From: Desulfobacterales bacterium
GTDB taxonomy: Bacteria > Desulfobacterota > Desulfobacteria > Desulfobacterales > JAUCGF01
Direction of reading: 5' to 3'
DNA: 14,006 nucleotides
Assembly (NCBI GenBank): GCA_029940345.1
Contig: JAOZRC010000066.1
Coordinates: forward strand, 1 to 14,006
In this document: positions 1 through 7,761 of the stretch, piece by piece
How positions within the stretch are numbered: position 1 is the first letter of the stretch
Layout: the number at the start of each line of letters is the position of its first letter
Made by a program: the position numbers and the translations under genes
Notes under the pieces: generated by a model
What the model saw: the letters and a program-made list of their open reading frames with translations, nothing else
Database searches by the model: none
What the model was told of the DNA's origin: nothing

Positions 1-80
1 TCCTCAATCCAACCTACGACTACATTTAGTGTCCCAGCTTATGTTGGTAGCCCTACATTGCTATCATCGTAGGGCTTATT
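1..80. repeat. Palindromic repeat fragments at the window edge
   Basis: The minus strand of the first 18 bases reads CGTAGGTTGGATTGAGGA. This resembles one arm of the widespread GTAGGTTGGGTTGAG-type intergenic palindromes, with the other arm probably beyond the window. A separate hairpin occupies 49-76, with 8-bp perfect arms AGCCCTAC and GTAGGGCT and a 12-nt loop. It lies downstream of the last minus-strand gene but has no T-run on that strand, so I do not call it an intrinsic terminator. No gene is visible in positions 1-162. Confidence 0.35.
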
Positions 81-162
81 TGCAATTTGCCCATTGAAAT
101 TATTTAGCCGAAGTGGGGGACGAACTTCCGAGTTGTAGTAGTAGTCATCAAGCAGCTATTTT

Positions 163-1482
163 CTACATTTCCGTTTCAGGATGAAACACCCAGACATCTT
201 TTAAGTCATCTCCCAGGTATGCTCTCTCGTTGGGCCCGAGGATTCCGAGGGAGAGCGCAAGCAAAGACCAGAAATGGACAACCTGATAGTGACTTTCGTA
301 AACATCGCTCAACTCGTGTATCTGGGCATGGCAGTTGTGGCAGGCCGCAATGACATAAGTGGCGCCCGTATCCTTGATTTGCTGGTCTTTGATTTTGCCA
401 TATTCGAGACGCTCTTTTTTAAATCCTGATTGCAGAAAACCGCCGCCGCCCCCGCAACAGTAATTGTTCGATTTGTTCGGATACATGTCGACAAAATTCT
501 CTTCACCGATCACTGCCTTTACGGCATAACGCAGGTCTTCGGCAATGGCGTCTCCGAAGCTCTTGCGCACGATCTGGCAGGGGTCCTGTAGAGTGAACTT
601 GATTTTAAGGTCTTTGTTCCAATCGGGATTTGGTTTCAGCTTGCCTTCCCTGATCCATTTTGCGTAATATTCGTAGATGCTTTTTACTTCAAAGTTGTGG
701 GGAATGTCGAATTTTTTCAGTCCGGCCCGGACTGCATAAGTGACGTGCCCTCATTCAGTACTCAGGTAGGTCTTGACGCCCAAATCATCTGCCTGCTTGG
801 CCTTAACTCTTACGATTTTTTCCCAGCTTTCGTCGTCGGAGATGAACATGCAGTAATTTTCTCCGCCCCATCCTTTGCTGCCGTAAGTCCAATCGACACC
901 GGCCGTATGAAGAATCTTCCATAGCGGAACCATTTCATCCGGTTCTGTCACAGGCTCCCTTGAGTTCTGGTTTAGAAAAAACTCGGCCCCTTGTTTGTCA
1001 ATGGGCGCCTTCATATCGCTAAATTCCGGCTGGGCCTCTACATATTCTTCCAGGACGTCTTCCACAACAAATGTAAAATCATCCGGTGTTGTCCCCATTG
1101 CGCTGCAACTTTCGTTTCGAAGCGCCATATCGCAGGAACCGATAATTCCCTTGGGCCTTTCTTCCCTGGGCCGCATTGCCCGGACAGAGAATACAAGCTG
1201 CGGTATGTCTATTTTCATGGGACAGACATAGATGCACCTCTGGCACATTGTGCACATCCAGGGCCAGTCAGATGCCAGGATTTGTTCGTCCATGCCGAGG
1301 GCCGCCATGCGCAAAAATTTTCTCGGGTCCATGTCGTCGAGACCTGTGGCGGGACATCCCGAAGAACACGCCCCGCATGTGAGACAAAGGTTAAGATTGC
1401 CCCCTTGCGGAAGAATCTCCTTTACCTTATCCATGATTTTGCTCTTTTGTTTTCCAAATAGCTTCATCACACTTTCAGCCAT
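163..1482 (-). CDS. HdrD-like (HdrC+HdrB) iron-sulfur protein with in-frame UGA, probable selenoprotein
   Basis: This is one 439-residue protein read through a single in-frame UGA (751-753), predicted as Sec244. The N-terminal HdrC-like part has two [4Fe-4S] motifs, C33-x2-C36-x2-C39-x3-C43-P and C77-x2-C80-x2-C83-x3-C87-P. The C-terminal HdrB-like part carries CCG domains. The second is complete (C302, C342-C343 followed by a Gly run, C381-x2-C384), as needed for a noncubane [4Fe-4S] cluster. The first is degenerate: C211, then T-E-U-G-H, where DsrK/TmcB/HmcF-type relatives have E-C-G-H. The start at 1482 was chosen because GGAGGT lies 7 nt upstream; an ATG at 1506 lacks a good ribosome site. 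It has no membrane segment, unlike HdrE-linked systems, and is the last gene of the operon. Its likely role is the thiol/disulfide or electron-accepting end of the HdrA-MvhD-MetFV complex (inference). The alternative is a nonsense-mutated pseudogene. Confidence 0.85.
718..734 (-). promoter_or_regulatory. Candidate bacterial SECIS hairpin
   Basis: Downstream of the UGA (751-753) the mRNA has 16 nt and then CAGUCCG-GGC-CGGACUG: a perfect 7-bp stem closing a GGC triloop, or a 6-bp stem with a GGGCC loop. The loop starts about 24 nt after the UGA and opens with G. Both agree with the usual bacterial SECIS rules (loop about 16-37 nt downstream, G in the first two loop positions). The stem is GC-rich and lies inside the coding sequence, where a bacterial SECIS belongs. 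SelB binding is inferred, not shown. Confidence 0.75.
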
Positions 1483-1523
1483 ACAAATTACCTCCGTTTT
1501 AACCATTATCTTTTTTTAAGGCT

Positions 1524-2993
1524 CTAATCATGAATCGGAAGATAGACGTGAAACGTACTGCCCTTATCCGGTTCACTTTCCAATCGGATCATCCCGTTAT
1601 GGGATTCAATGATATTTTTTACTATGGACAGACCGAGTCCGGTGCCTGTTATCATGCGCCTTTTTGCATCTTTTATCCTGAAAAAGCGTTCAAAGACGCG
1701 ATCCTGATCCTCCCGGCTCATGCCGAAGCCCTCATCGGCAACACTGATAAGAAGATAATTCTTCTCTTTTTTCGCGGTTAGGGTTATGCGGGTTCCTTCC
1801 CGGGAATATTTAATCGCATTGGTGATCAGGTTGGAAAAGACTTCTTCCATGTTCACTTTGTTGGAAAGCACCGGGTCAAGTCCCGATGCGGTTTCCAATT
1901 TCAGGGATATGTTTTTCTCTTCCGCTCCCGGCCGGTGAAACGAAACCAGATCATCCAAAAGCGCCTTCATATCCACCTGCTCTTTCTCCATGACCAAAAG
2001 GCCCGACTCGATTTTTGCAAGATCAAGAAGATCCGTTGTCAATTCCGCTAGCGCATTAAGCCGTAAGGATGCCCTTTGGATGGTCTCTTTTTGCCTGGCA
2101 TTGATCTCCCCAAGCAGTTCATCCGAAAGGATTTTCAGTTGGGCCATGACCGCGCCGAGGGGGTTTCGTATCTCGTGGGAAACCATGGAAACGAAATCTG
2201 ACTTTTCACGATTTATCCGGTTCGCCGCCGTAATGTCCCTTAACATGGTTATGGTTCCGATATTTCGTCCGGTTCGATCCCGGAATGGAAGTGCTTTTGC
2301 CCCGATCACCATCTCTACTTTCTTTTTTTCATTCAGATCATCAATCTCTTCAGTCAACTCTGCGAATTCTCCATCCGGTATGGAGAGGCACGCATCAATA
2401 AGATCGTGCAACTTTTTGTTGCCGGTCAGTTGGCTGACGGATTTTCCTATGGCACTTATGCTCCCGCAATCCAGCATGGATAAAAAGGCCGGGTTGGCAA
2501 GAACCACATTTTTTTCCGTGTCCGTGGTCAAAACCCCGTCCGTAAGATGATTGATCAACATCCTCATCCTTGATTTTTCTGTTGCAATGTCCTGCAAGGC
2601 ATAAGTAAAATCAATGGCCTTTGACACTGTCACCCGAAGTTGATCCGGTGAAAAGGGCTTGGGAATAAAGTCAAAAGCCCCTTTTTTCATGGCTTTAATC
2701 GAATGTTCCAAAGTAGCGTAACCGGAAATAACGATCAGAACCGTCTCGGGATGGATCGACTTTACATGTCCCAAAACGTCAAAACCGGAAAGCCCCGGCA
2801 TCATAAGATCCAAAAGAACAATGTCGTAATGGGACGCTTCGATCATTTTAATGCCCTCTTGGCCGTTTTGGGCGGAAAAAACAGAGTATCCCTCGGCTGT
2901 CAGCACCTTTGTGCATCCGTCACGAACCCTTTTCTCATCATCAATAATTAGAATTCGCGGGTCAAAATTCTGTTTTTGTGAATAATCACTCAT
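1524..2993 (-). CDS. Hybrid receiver-PAS-histidine kinase
   Basis: The protein is 489 residues, cytoplasmic, with no transmembrane segment. An N-terminal receiver (about residues 12-125) has the acidic pair D18-D19, phosphoacceptor D62 (LLDLMMP), S90 and K112. A PAS domain follows (about 145-258). The HisKA domain contains H273 in S-H-E-I-R-N-P. The HATPase domain shows an N-box around N392, the G1 box DEGFGM near 420 and the G2 box GTGLGLS near 450. Having the receiver at the N-terminus suggests it takes phosphate from, or is modulated by, the upstream kinase of the same operon. No DNA-binding domain is present. AAAGGT lies 7 nt before the ATG. The gene is separated from the upstream kinase by 59 bp and from the downstream selenoprotein gene by about 40 bp. 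Its signal and partner are unknown. Confidence 0.9.
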   Translation of the reverse strand: MSDYSQKQNFDPRILIIDDEKRVRDGCTKVLTAEGYSVFSAQNGQEGIKMIEASHYDIVLLDLMMPGLSGFDVLGHVKSIHPETVLIVISGYATLEHSIKAMKKGAFDFIPKPFSPDQLRVTVSKAIDFTYALQDIATEKSRMRMLINHLTDGVLTTDTEKNVVLANPAFLSMLDCGSISAIGKSVSQLTGNKKLHDLIDACLSIPDGEFAELTEEIDDLNEKKKVEMVIGAKALPFRDRTGRNIGTITMLRDITAANRINREKSDFVSMVSHEIRNPLGAVMAQLKILSDELLGEINARQKETIQRASLRLNALAELTTDLLDLAKIESGLLVMEKEQVDMKALLDDLVSFHRPGAEEKNISLKLETASGLDPVLSNKVNMEEVFSNLITNAIKYSREGTRITLTAKKEKNYLLISVADEGFGMSREDQDRVFERFFRIKDAKRRMITGTGLGLSIVKNIIESHNGMIRLESEPDKGSTFHVYLPIHD

Positions 2994-3052
2994 AATGCAT
3001 ACCTTTAAAATATTCCTTAAAAGAGTAGATAGCCAAACAGCAAATTCAAATC

Positions 3053-4582
3053 TTAAAAACCTATGTCCTGGATCATCTCCTCATCCTTGCCTGGTATATA
3101 CAGGGGAAGCTCTATGAGAAAGGTTGTCCCATCACGACCTGTCTCCTTGACGGATATGTGTCCACCGTTCTCTTTTATAATCCCATAAGTGGTGCTAAGT
3201 CCCAGTCCTGTTCCCTTGCCCAGCTCCTTGGTTGTAAAAAAAGGGTCAAATACCTTGGAAATATTCTCCTTGTCAATGCCGCAGCCGGTGTCCGCTATTT
3301 CGAGAGATACCTTTCTCTTTTCTTTGTTTCTGTAAGTTCGGAAACTGAGACTTCCTTTTTTATCCATTGCATCGACCGCGTTGATGATAAGGTTGATAAT
3401 CACCTGATGTATCTGGTTTCTGTCTCCTTGTATCATCATCATCACTTGGGAGATCTCTTTTTTTATTTCAATGTTCATGAATATCTCCTGATCCCTGATC
3501 AGGGCAAGACTTTGATTTACGAGATCGTTTATCATGAGAATTTCTTTTTTCGGGTTTGTCTGGCGGCTGTAAACAAGGAGATTTTTAACGATTTCTTTGC
3601 ATCTGTCAGCGTCTTCGAGGATATATCCAAGGTCCTCTTTTCTTGCGTCGTTATCATCCATGTTCTCAAGGAGCATGTCAGCGTATAGCATGATACCGGT
3701 GAGCGGGTTGTTTATTTCATGGGCCACACCCGCCGCAAGCTGGCCGATGGAGGCCATTTTCTCCGAATGAAGCGCCCTTGTTTCCACATCTTTCAGTTTT
3801 TTTTCAACTTCCAGCCGTTCTCTTAAATCGTTATAAACGCCCATGCTGCCGGTTTCCTGTCCGTCCTCGTAAATGATTGCCGCGGTCATGCGAACCGGCA
3901 CCTCTTCTCCGGATGCGTTTAATATATTCACCTCAGTGCTGGACAACTTGCCCTTTCCCCCAAAAAGAGGGGACCTTAATTTTTTCATGATTTCCCGAGC
4001 CACTCCGGGAGGATAAATATTTACCGCTTCCTTTCCTTTCACCGCCGAAGAAATTTCTTCTGTCGTAAAGCCAAACAGCTCTTCGGCCGCTTTGTTCATG
4101 AGGATACCGTCTTTGGAGGCCGCCAAAATAGCGGAAACGGAACTATGGATGACACTCCGCATAAGATCCGTCATTCCCGTGAGTCGTTTCTCCAGATTTT
4201 TTATGCGTGTGGCGTCCCTGACACTCTCCATTATGTATGCAACATCACCCTCATCATCCAGTATGGGAGAAAAAACGCGCTCTTCCCATACCACCTTGTT
4301 TCCATCTTTCCTGACATCGTTTAAAATGGAGCAGCCGGTCTTACTCTCTATCATCTTTTGGATGGGGCATCCCTCCGGCGTGCAAGGGAAATCCGCTTCT
4401 CTGAAATAATCGGAGCATTTCTTGCCGATTACATCACTGTAAGATACTTCAAATTGTTCTAAAAATATTTTGTTAGCGGAAATGATTTCCTTGTTTGTTT
4501 TCAGAATAAGGGTGGGAAAAGAAAGTGAATCGAATACTCTGAAACGCCAGTCCGACTCTTCATGTGTTTTTTTATTATTCAT
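3053..4582 (-). CDS. PAS-PAS sensor histidine kinase with Cys-rich PAS motif
   Basis: The protein is a 509-residue soluble kinase. The first PAS domain (about 10-125) carries C56-x10-C67-x4-C72 plus C84. This resembles the C...PCxxCP signature seen in many PAS domains of anaerobic Deltaproteobacteria and may support redox or metal sensing (inference). A second PAS domain (about 140-255) and a short coiled linker lead to HisKA with H288 in G-V-A-H-E-I-N-N-P, the NtrB-like type. The HATPase domain has the N-box near 397-401, the G1 box DTGCGI near 431 and the G2 box GKGTGLGLS near 455. The start at 4582 overlaps the upstream stop by 8 nt (ATGAATAA), which implies translational coupling; an upstream ATG at 4690 would overlap that gene by 116 nt and precede the PAS domain with unrelated sequence. 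Its cognate receivers are probably the stand-alone receiver and the hybrid kinase in the same operon. Confidence 0.88.
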   Translation of the reverse strand: MNNKKTHEESDWRFRVFDSLSFPTLILKTNKEIISANKIFLEQFEVSYSDVIGKKCSDYFREADFPCTPEGCPIQKMIESKTGCSILNDVRKDGNKVVWEERVFSPILDDEGDVAYIMESVRDATRIKNLEKRLTGMTDLMRSVIHSSVSAILAASKDGILMNKAAEELFGFTTEEISSAVKGKEAVNIYPPGVAREIMKKLRSPLFGGKGKLSSTEVNILNASGEEVPVRMTAAIIYEDGQETGSMGVYNDLRERLEVEKKLKDVETRALHSEKMASIGQLAAGVAHEINNPLTGIMLYADMLLENMDDNDARKEDLGYILEDADRCKEIVKNLLVYSRQTNPKKEILMINDLVNQSLALIRDQEIFMNIEIKKEISQVMMMIQGDRNQIHQVIINLIINAVDAMDKKGSLSFRTYRNKEKRKVSLEIADTGCGIDKENISKVFDPFFTTKELGKGTGLGLSTTYGIIKENGGHISVKETGRDGTTFLIELPLYIPGKDEEMIQDIGF

Positions 4583-5093
4583 GGTAACTGTCGGGAGTCT
4601 CGAATGTTTGGGATAAAAGCGAGACAGCGGTTTTAACATCATCCATTGGAAAAACAAGATAAACCGCCGCCCCGGAAAAACCGGCCGCAATTATCTCAAC
4701 CTTGCCGTCCAGAGTTTTGAAAACCGTTTCGGCTATTCCGTACCGATCACCGTAATGAGGGCCGTGAAAATAGACGAGACCCACCGGGTAAGTCTCGCCA
4801 AGGAAATCAATATTTTCTGACAGGCATTTTTGCTTCAGCAGTTCAACTGCATGACGCCGGTCTTTCCCCGGCATCCCAAGGCAAATGCTCCTTGTGTCAT
4901 TTTGTGTATCATTTTGGGTGTCATTATAATTCCACAAAAGAGCGAATTCATTTTTTACCGGGTCAAGATCATGTATCAAGGCGCCGATTTTTGCCAAATC
5001 ATCCGATGCCATTCGGACAAGGCTCACATCGGATACCTCTTTAAACCCATAAGTCTTTATGGTCGGCTCCCAGTATACCGCTATTGTTTCCAT
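4575..5093 (-). CDS. ACT-like domain protein (second of a pair)
   Basis: The protein is 172 residues with no membrane segment. Its C-terminal half (about 100-168) contains alternating strand/helix segments ending in a Gly-rich strand (A-G-F-S-G-A-A-V-Y-L-V) and an amphipathic helix. This pattern is close to the tandem ACT domains of aspartate kinase regulatory regions. The N-terminal half looks like a more diverged copy of the fold. No catalytic domain is present, so a ligand-sensing or regulatory role is likely (inference). A three-unit N-D-T-Q repeat interrupts the middle of the protein. It lies 12 bp after the other ACT-like gene and overlaps the kinase start by 8 nt. An AGGA ribosome site precedes the ATG. 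The ligand is unknown. Confidence 0.65.
   Translation of the reverse strand: METIAVYWEPTIKTYGFKEVSDVSLVRMASDDLAKIGALIHDLDPVKNEFALLWNYNDTQNDTQNDTRSICLGMPGKDRRHAVELLKQKCLSENIDFLGETYPVGLVYFHGPHYGDRYGIAETVFKTLDGKVEIIAAGFSGAAVYLVFPMDDVKTAVSLLSQTFETPDSYHE
4894..4929 (-). repeat. Three tandem 12-bp units inside the ACT-like gene
   Basis: On the plus strand the units are GTGTCATTTTGT, GTATCATTTTGG and GTGTCATTATAA, each 12 bp. On the coding strand they encode N-D-T-Q repeats. Gain or loss of a unit would preserve the frame, so this is a possible slippage site of length variation in a linker. Confidence 0.7.
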
Positions 5094-5105
5094 GCTGTTT
5101 TAATC

Positions 5106-5645
5106 CTATTTATGAACATGCTTTATGCAAAACTGCTGTTGGAAAGGGGCATGATTTTGCGGGAGTTTGAAATTCTCCTTTAGCGCCTCTACGGCTTTTT
5201 CCAAACAGTCACACTCGGTCAGGAAGGTGAAAGAGGATATGGATGAAGTCATGTTGTAAACCGGTATCTTTTTTTTCCCAAAGGCGAAAAGAATTTTTCC
5301 CAGGAGCTTCATAAGGGATTTATGGGGATAAATGCTTATGGTGCCAAGGTTGTGCAAGACCTCCAGCCGTTCTTTTAATTCAGGAAAAGGGGCAATAATC
5401 TTATAAATCTTATGGAGATTATCCTCTGCAACGGAGCAATCGGTTCGTACGGTTTTAGCATCCCTGATCATGGAAAGCATGGAGATGTTAATCTCGTTTT
5501 CCGAAAGCAGGCTGAAAAAAAGCATGGCCGTATTTTTTTTAGAAATTTTCCCGGAAATCGGTTCTGTGATGCTTAAAAGGGCAATGTTTTCCGTGAATTT
5601 AACCCCGCCAATGTTTAATTTTTCTTCCGTCCGCATTCTGCTCAT
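5106..5645 (-). CDS. ACT-like domain protein (first of a pair)
   Basis: The protein is 179 residues. The C-terminal part (about 95-165) has the beta-alpha-beta-beta-alpha-beta run typical of ACT domains: a strand T-I-S-I-Y, a helix with G-K-I-L-F-A, a strand I-P-V-Y-N-M-T-S-S-I-S-S and a final helix E-K-A-V-E-A-L. The N-terminal part (about 10-85) looks like another ACT-like unit. It resembles aspartate-kinase ACT tandems without any kinase domain. Its neighbour is a similar-sized ACT-like protein, so the two may form a heteromeric ligand sensor (inference). The ATG at 5645 is preferred, with GGAAGG about 10 nt upstream; a GTG at 5663 would add six residues. It sits between the stand-alone receiver and the sensor kinase in the operon, which suggests a role in the same signalling path. 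Confidence 0.65.
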   Translation of the reverse strand: MSRMRTEEKLNIGGVKFTENIALLSITEPISGKISKKNTAMLFFSLLSENEINISMLSMIRDAKTVRTDCSVAEDNLHKIYKIIAPFPELKERLEVLHNLGTISIYPHKSLMKLLGKILFAFGKKKIPVYNMTSSISSFTFLTECDCLEKAVEALKENFKLPQNHAPFQQQFCIKHVHK

Positions 5646-5699
5646 ATTATTTTGCCTTCCCACCCCTTCGCTTTTTGGCTAGGGGCGGGATTTACGTTT

Positions 5700-6092
5700 T
5701 TAAGAAACATCAAGATTTTCTTTGACAATTTCCATGAGATTGTCAAGATCAATCGGCTTTGGAACAAAATCATCGGCCATGGTTGTTTTTCCGTCCATGT
5801 GGGTGTAACTTGTTGAGGTTACAGCATCGCCCACAGCGGTGAGAAGAACCACGGTGATATCCTTGTAATTGTCGTCCGCCTTTAACTCGTCACACAGTTC
5901 ATAGCCGTTTTTCCTCGGCATCATAACGTCCAGGATCACCAGGTCCGGCTTTTCGGCCTTGATTTTTTCCCATGCTTCGACGCCGTCATACGCTTTTTGA
6001 ACTTTGAAGTTTTCGCTTTCCAGCTTTATGGAAACGGATTCCACCAAATCGGGATCATCATCCACTACCAGTATTAATTTATCGTTGCTCAT
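5700..6092 (-). CDS. Stand-alone response regulator receiver
   Basis: The protein is a single CheY-like receiver of about 130 residues with no output domain. Counting from the alternative first ATG at 6095, it has the acidic cluster D12-D13-D14, phosphoacceptor D56 in I-L-D-V-M-M-P, a conserved T in L-L-T-A and K in P-K-P. An insertion after alpha-4 (T-S-T-S-Y-T-H-M-D-G region) makes it slightly longer than a minimal receiver. AAGGAG precedes two consecutive ATGs; the second (6092) has better spacing. It lies 31 bp after metF and 54 bp before the ACT-like pair. Without an output domain it probably acts by protein contact or as a phosphorelay intermediate between the operon's kinases (inference). 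Confidence 0.9.
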   Translation of the reverse strand: MSNDKLILVVDDDPDLVESVSIKLESENFKVQKAYDGVEAWEKIKAEKPDLVILDVMMPRKNGYELCDELKADDNYKDITVVLLTAVGDAVTSTSYTHMDGKTTMADDFVPKPIDLDNLMEIVKENLDVS

Positions 6093-6123
6093 CATAATCT
6101 CCTTTCAATTTTTGGTTTTGATA

Positions 6124-7050
6124 CTATTTTATTTCGGGCCTCGGATAGAGACCCGCTTTTTCCACTATTTCAGGAACTTTCTGTTCCCATTCAATGGCCA
6201 TTATATGAAAACCGTGAACCCCTGGCACCTCTTTCAGTCTTTGAATCTGTTCCACGGCGATTTTAATTCCCTCTTGGGGCTGCTCCTTTTTGGAGACACC
6301 GGCCAACCGTTTCACGATTTCATCCGGCACGTCCATTCCCGGCACCCTGTTTTTCATGTATCTGGCCATTCCGACTGATTTCATAGGGGTGATGCCGGCC
6401 ATGATGTGAACCTTCTTGTCGAGGCCGCGGTCACACACCCCTTGCATCCATGTCTCGAATTTGGCCATGTTGTAGATGCACTGGGTCTGGATAAAATCGA
6501 CGCCGGCGTTTATTTTTTTGGCAAGACGCGCCACCCGCAGTTCAAAAGGATCGGCAAAGGGATTGGCCGCCGCACCAATGAACATTTTAGGCGGATTCAA
6601 TATGTCGTCACCCCCCTGGAATTTCCCTTCGTCTCTCATTTTTCTCACGGTTTGAACAAGCTGCACGGAGTCCAGGTCATAAACGTTTGCGGCCATGGGG
6701 TGATCTCCGAAGTGCGGGTGGTCCCCGCTCAGGCATAGCATCGTGTTGATGCCGTGGGAATAGGCGCCGATGATATCACTTTGCATGGCAAGGCGGTTTC
6801 TATCCCGGGTCACCATCTGGAAGATCGGATCAAGGCCAATCTGTTTGATGAGGATGCACGCGGCCAAACTCGACATTCTAACCATAGCCGTCTGATTGTC
6901 GGTTACGTTTATGGCATCAACATAACCCTCCAGCATTTTTGCCTTTTCAATCACTTTTTCCGGAAGAGCGCCCCGCGGCGGGCCGCATTCGGAAGTTACG
7001 GCAAGTTGTCCCGAATTAAAAACTTTTTCCAATACGCTTTCAGTTTTCAT
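6124..7050 (-). CDS. metF: Methylenetetrahydrofolate reductase, MetFV type
   Basis: The protein is 308 residues, the usual length for the MetF TIM barrel. It interconverts methylene- and methyl-tetrahydrofolate at FAD. The catalytic Glu is E21 (S-E-C-G-P-P-R, matching the E-F-F-P-P-R element of E. coli MetF), and the conserved Asp is D110 in L-S-G-D. The R-D-R-N-R-L-A-M-Q segment is the flavin/folate region conserved in the family. The start ATG shares one base with the metV stop (TAATG), so the two are translationally coupled, as expected for subunits of one MetFV enzyme. In acetogens and sulfate reducers the electron path runs through MetV and, when hdrA/mvhD are linked, through an Hdr-type module. 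In this organism it could run in either direction. Confidence 0.94.
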   Translation of the reverse strand: MKTESVLEKVFNSGQLAVTSECGPPRGALPEKVIEKAKMLEGYVDAINVTDNQTAMVRMSSLAACILIKQIGLDPIFQMVTRDRNRLAMQSDIIGAYSHGINTMLCLSGDHPHFGDHPMAANVYDLDSVQLVQTVRKMRDEGKFQGGDDILNPPKMFIGAAANPFADPFELRVARLAKKINAGVDFIQTQCIYNMAKFETWMQGVCDRGLDKKVHIMAGITPMKSVGMARYMKNRVPGMDVPDEIVKRLAGVSKKEQPQEGIKIAVEQIQRLKEVPGVHGFHIMAIEWEQKVPEIVEKAGLYPRPEIK

Positions 7051-7715
7051 TATACCAAGTCCTCCCTGATAATTTTCCTGGGGCCGCCATCACGGCTTGT
7101 TCGCCAGTCCTTTGCCGTCATCACTTCTTCATAGCGGTTTTCTATGCCAAGGGCCTTCATCCTGTCCCAAATCAACTGCCAGACGCAGTCCACATCCTGG
7201 CTTATCTCGCATTTGCCGGCTGTTGAACCCCCGCAGGGACCGTTCAAAAGCCGCTTTGAGCATCTGGCAACCGGGCATATCCCCCCTGTCAATCCGAGGA
7301 TACAGTCTCCGCATCCCTGGCAGCGCTCGGCCCATACTCCCTGGCGCTCGGCCGCTCCCATGAACAGTGTGTTGAGGGCGGGATACACCGGTTTGTCTTT
7401 ATAACGCCGCGCCACTTCCTGAACCCCGCAACCGCAGGCCATGGAGAGAACCGCATCGGCCTGATCAATAACCGTTACCAATTCTTCCACGTACTCCGGA
7501 TCACACTGCCTCTCCAGGGTAAGCTCTTTTATATCAAGCGTTTTGCCCTCTTGCATAAATGCCATTTGAAGGGCTGAGGATAAAATTCCCACCTCTTTTC
7601 GACCTCCGGCCGCGCATACGGTTACGCACTCGTTGCAACCCACAAGAAGAATCCGATTATAGGGTCTTACCGACTCAATGATTTCTTCCATCGGTTTTCT
7701 TTCAGCGGTAATCAT
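7050..7715 (-). CDS. metV: MetV, iron-sulfur partner subunit of MetF
   Basis: The protein is 221 residues and Cys-rich. An N-terminal G-C27-N-E-C30-x3-C34 motif precedes a Rossmann-like segment with C71, C94 and C96. A C-terminal set follows: C132-x2-C135-x2-C138, C147, C152, N-G-P-C161-G-G, C169 and C177. This matches the MetF C-terminal-like/MetV family, which binds [4Fe-4S] clusters (and zinc in the Moorella enzyme) and passes electrons to the MetF flavin. AAAGGA stands 6 nt before the ATG. It overlaps metF by 1 bp. Upstream, a 182-bp gap holding a palindromic repeat separates it from mvhD, although the mvhD-metV-metF order is typical of the MetFV-HdrABC-MvhD gene set. Confidence 0.93.
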   Translation of the reverse strand: MITAERKPMEEIIESVRPYNRILLVGCNECVTVCAAGGRKEVGILSSALQMAFMQEGKTLDIKELTLERQCDPEYVEELVTVIDQADAVLSMACGCGVQEVARRYKDKPVYPALNTLFMGAAERQGVWAERCQGCGDCILGLTGGICPVARCSKRLLNGPCGGSTAGKCEISQDVDCVWQLIWDRMKALGIENRYEEVMTAKDWRTSRDGGPRKIIREDLV

Positions 7716-7761
7716 CTTATTTCCTTTCAGTATTTTTTATCTGTTTAACTCAATTTTATCG

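Noticed and set aside
49..76. Intrinsic terminator of the operon
   Set aside because: The hairpin is good, but no T-run follows on the minus strand and the loop is 12 nt.
163..750. A separate small HdrB-like gene starting at GTG 570
   Set aside because: The same frame continues upstream without any stop to the UGA at 751-753. The residues upstream of 570 include part of the CCG domain (C302) and look like family sequence, and no ribosome site precedes the GTG.
751..753. Nonsense mutation making a pseudogene
   Set aside because: Not fully excluded, but the UGA falls exactly on a conserved Cys position, the reading frame is otherwise intact, and a SECIS-like hairpin follows at the right distance.
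3158..3688. Long plus-strand open frame opposite the histidine kinase
   Set aside because: It is antisense to conserved HATPase and HisKA motifs, has no family resemblance and no ribosome site, so it is a shadow frame.
4583..4690. N-terminal extension of the sensor kinase from ATG 4690
   Set aside because: It would overlap the upstream ACT-like gene by 116 nt and adds residues unlike a PAS kinase start. The ATG at 4582 gives the usual short overlap.
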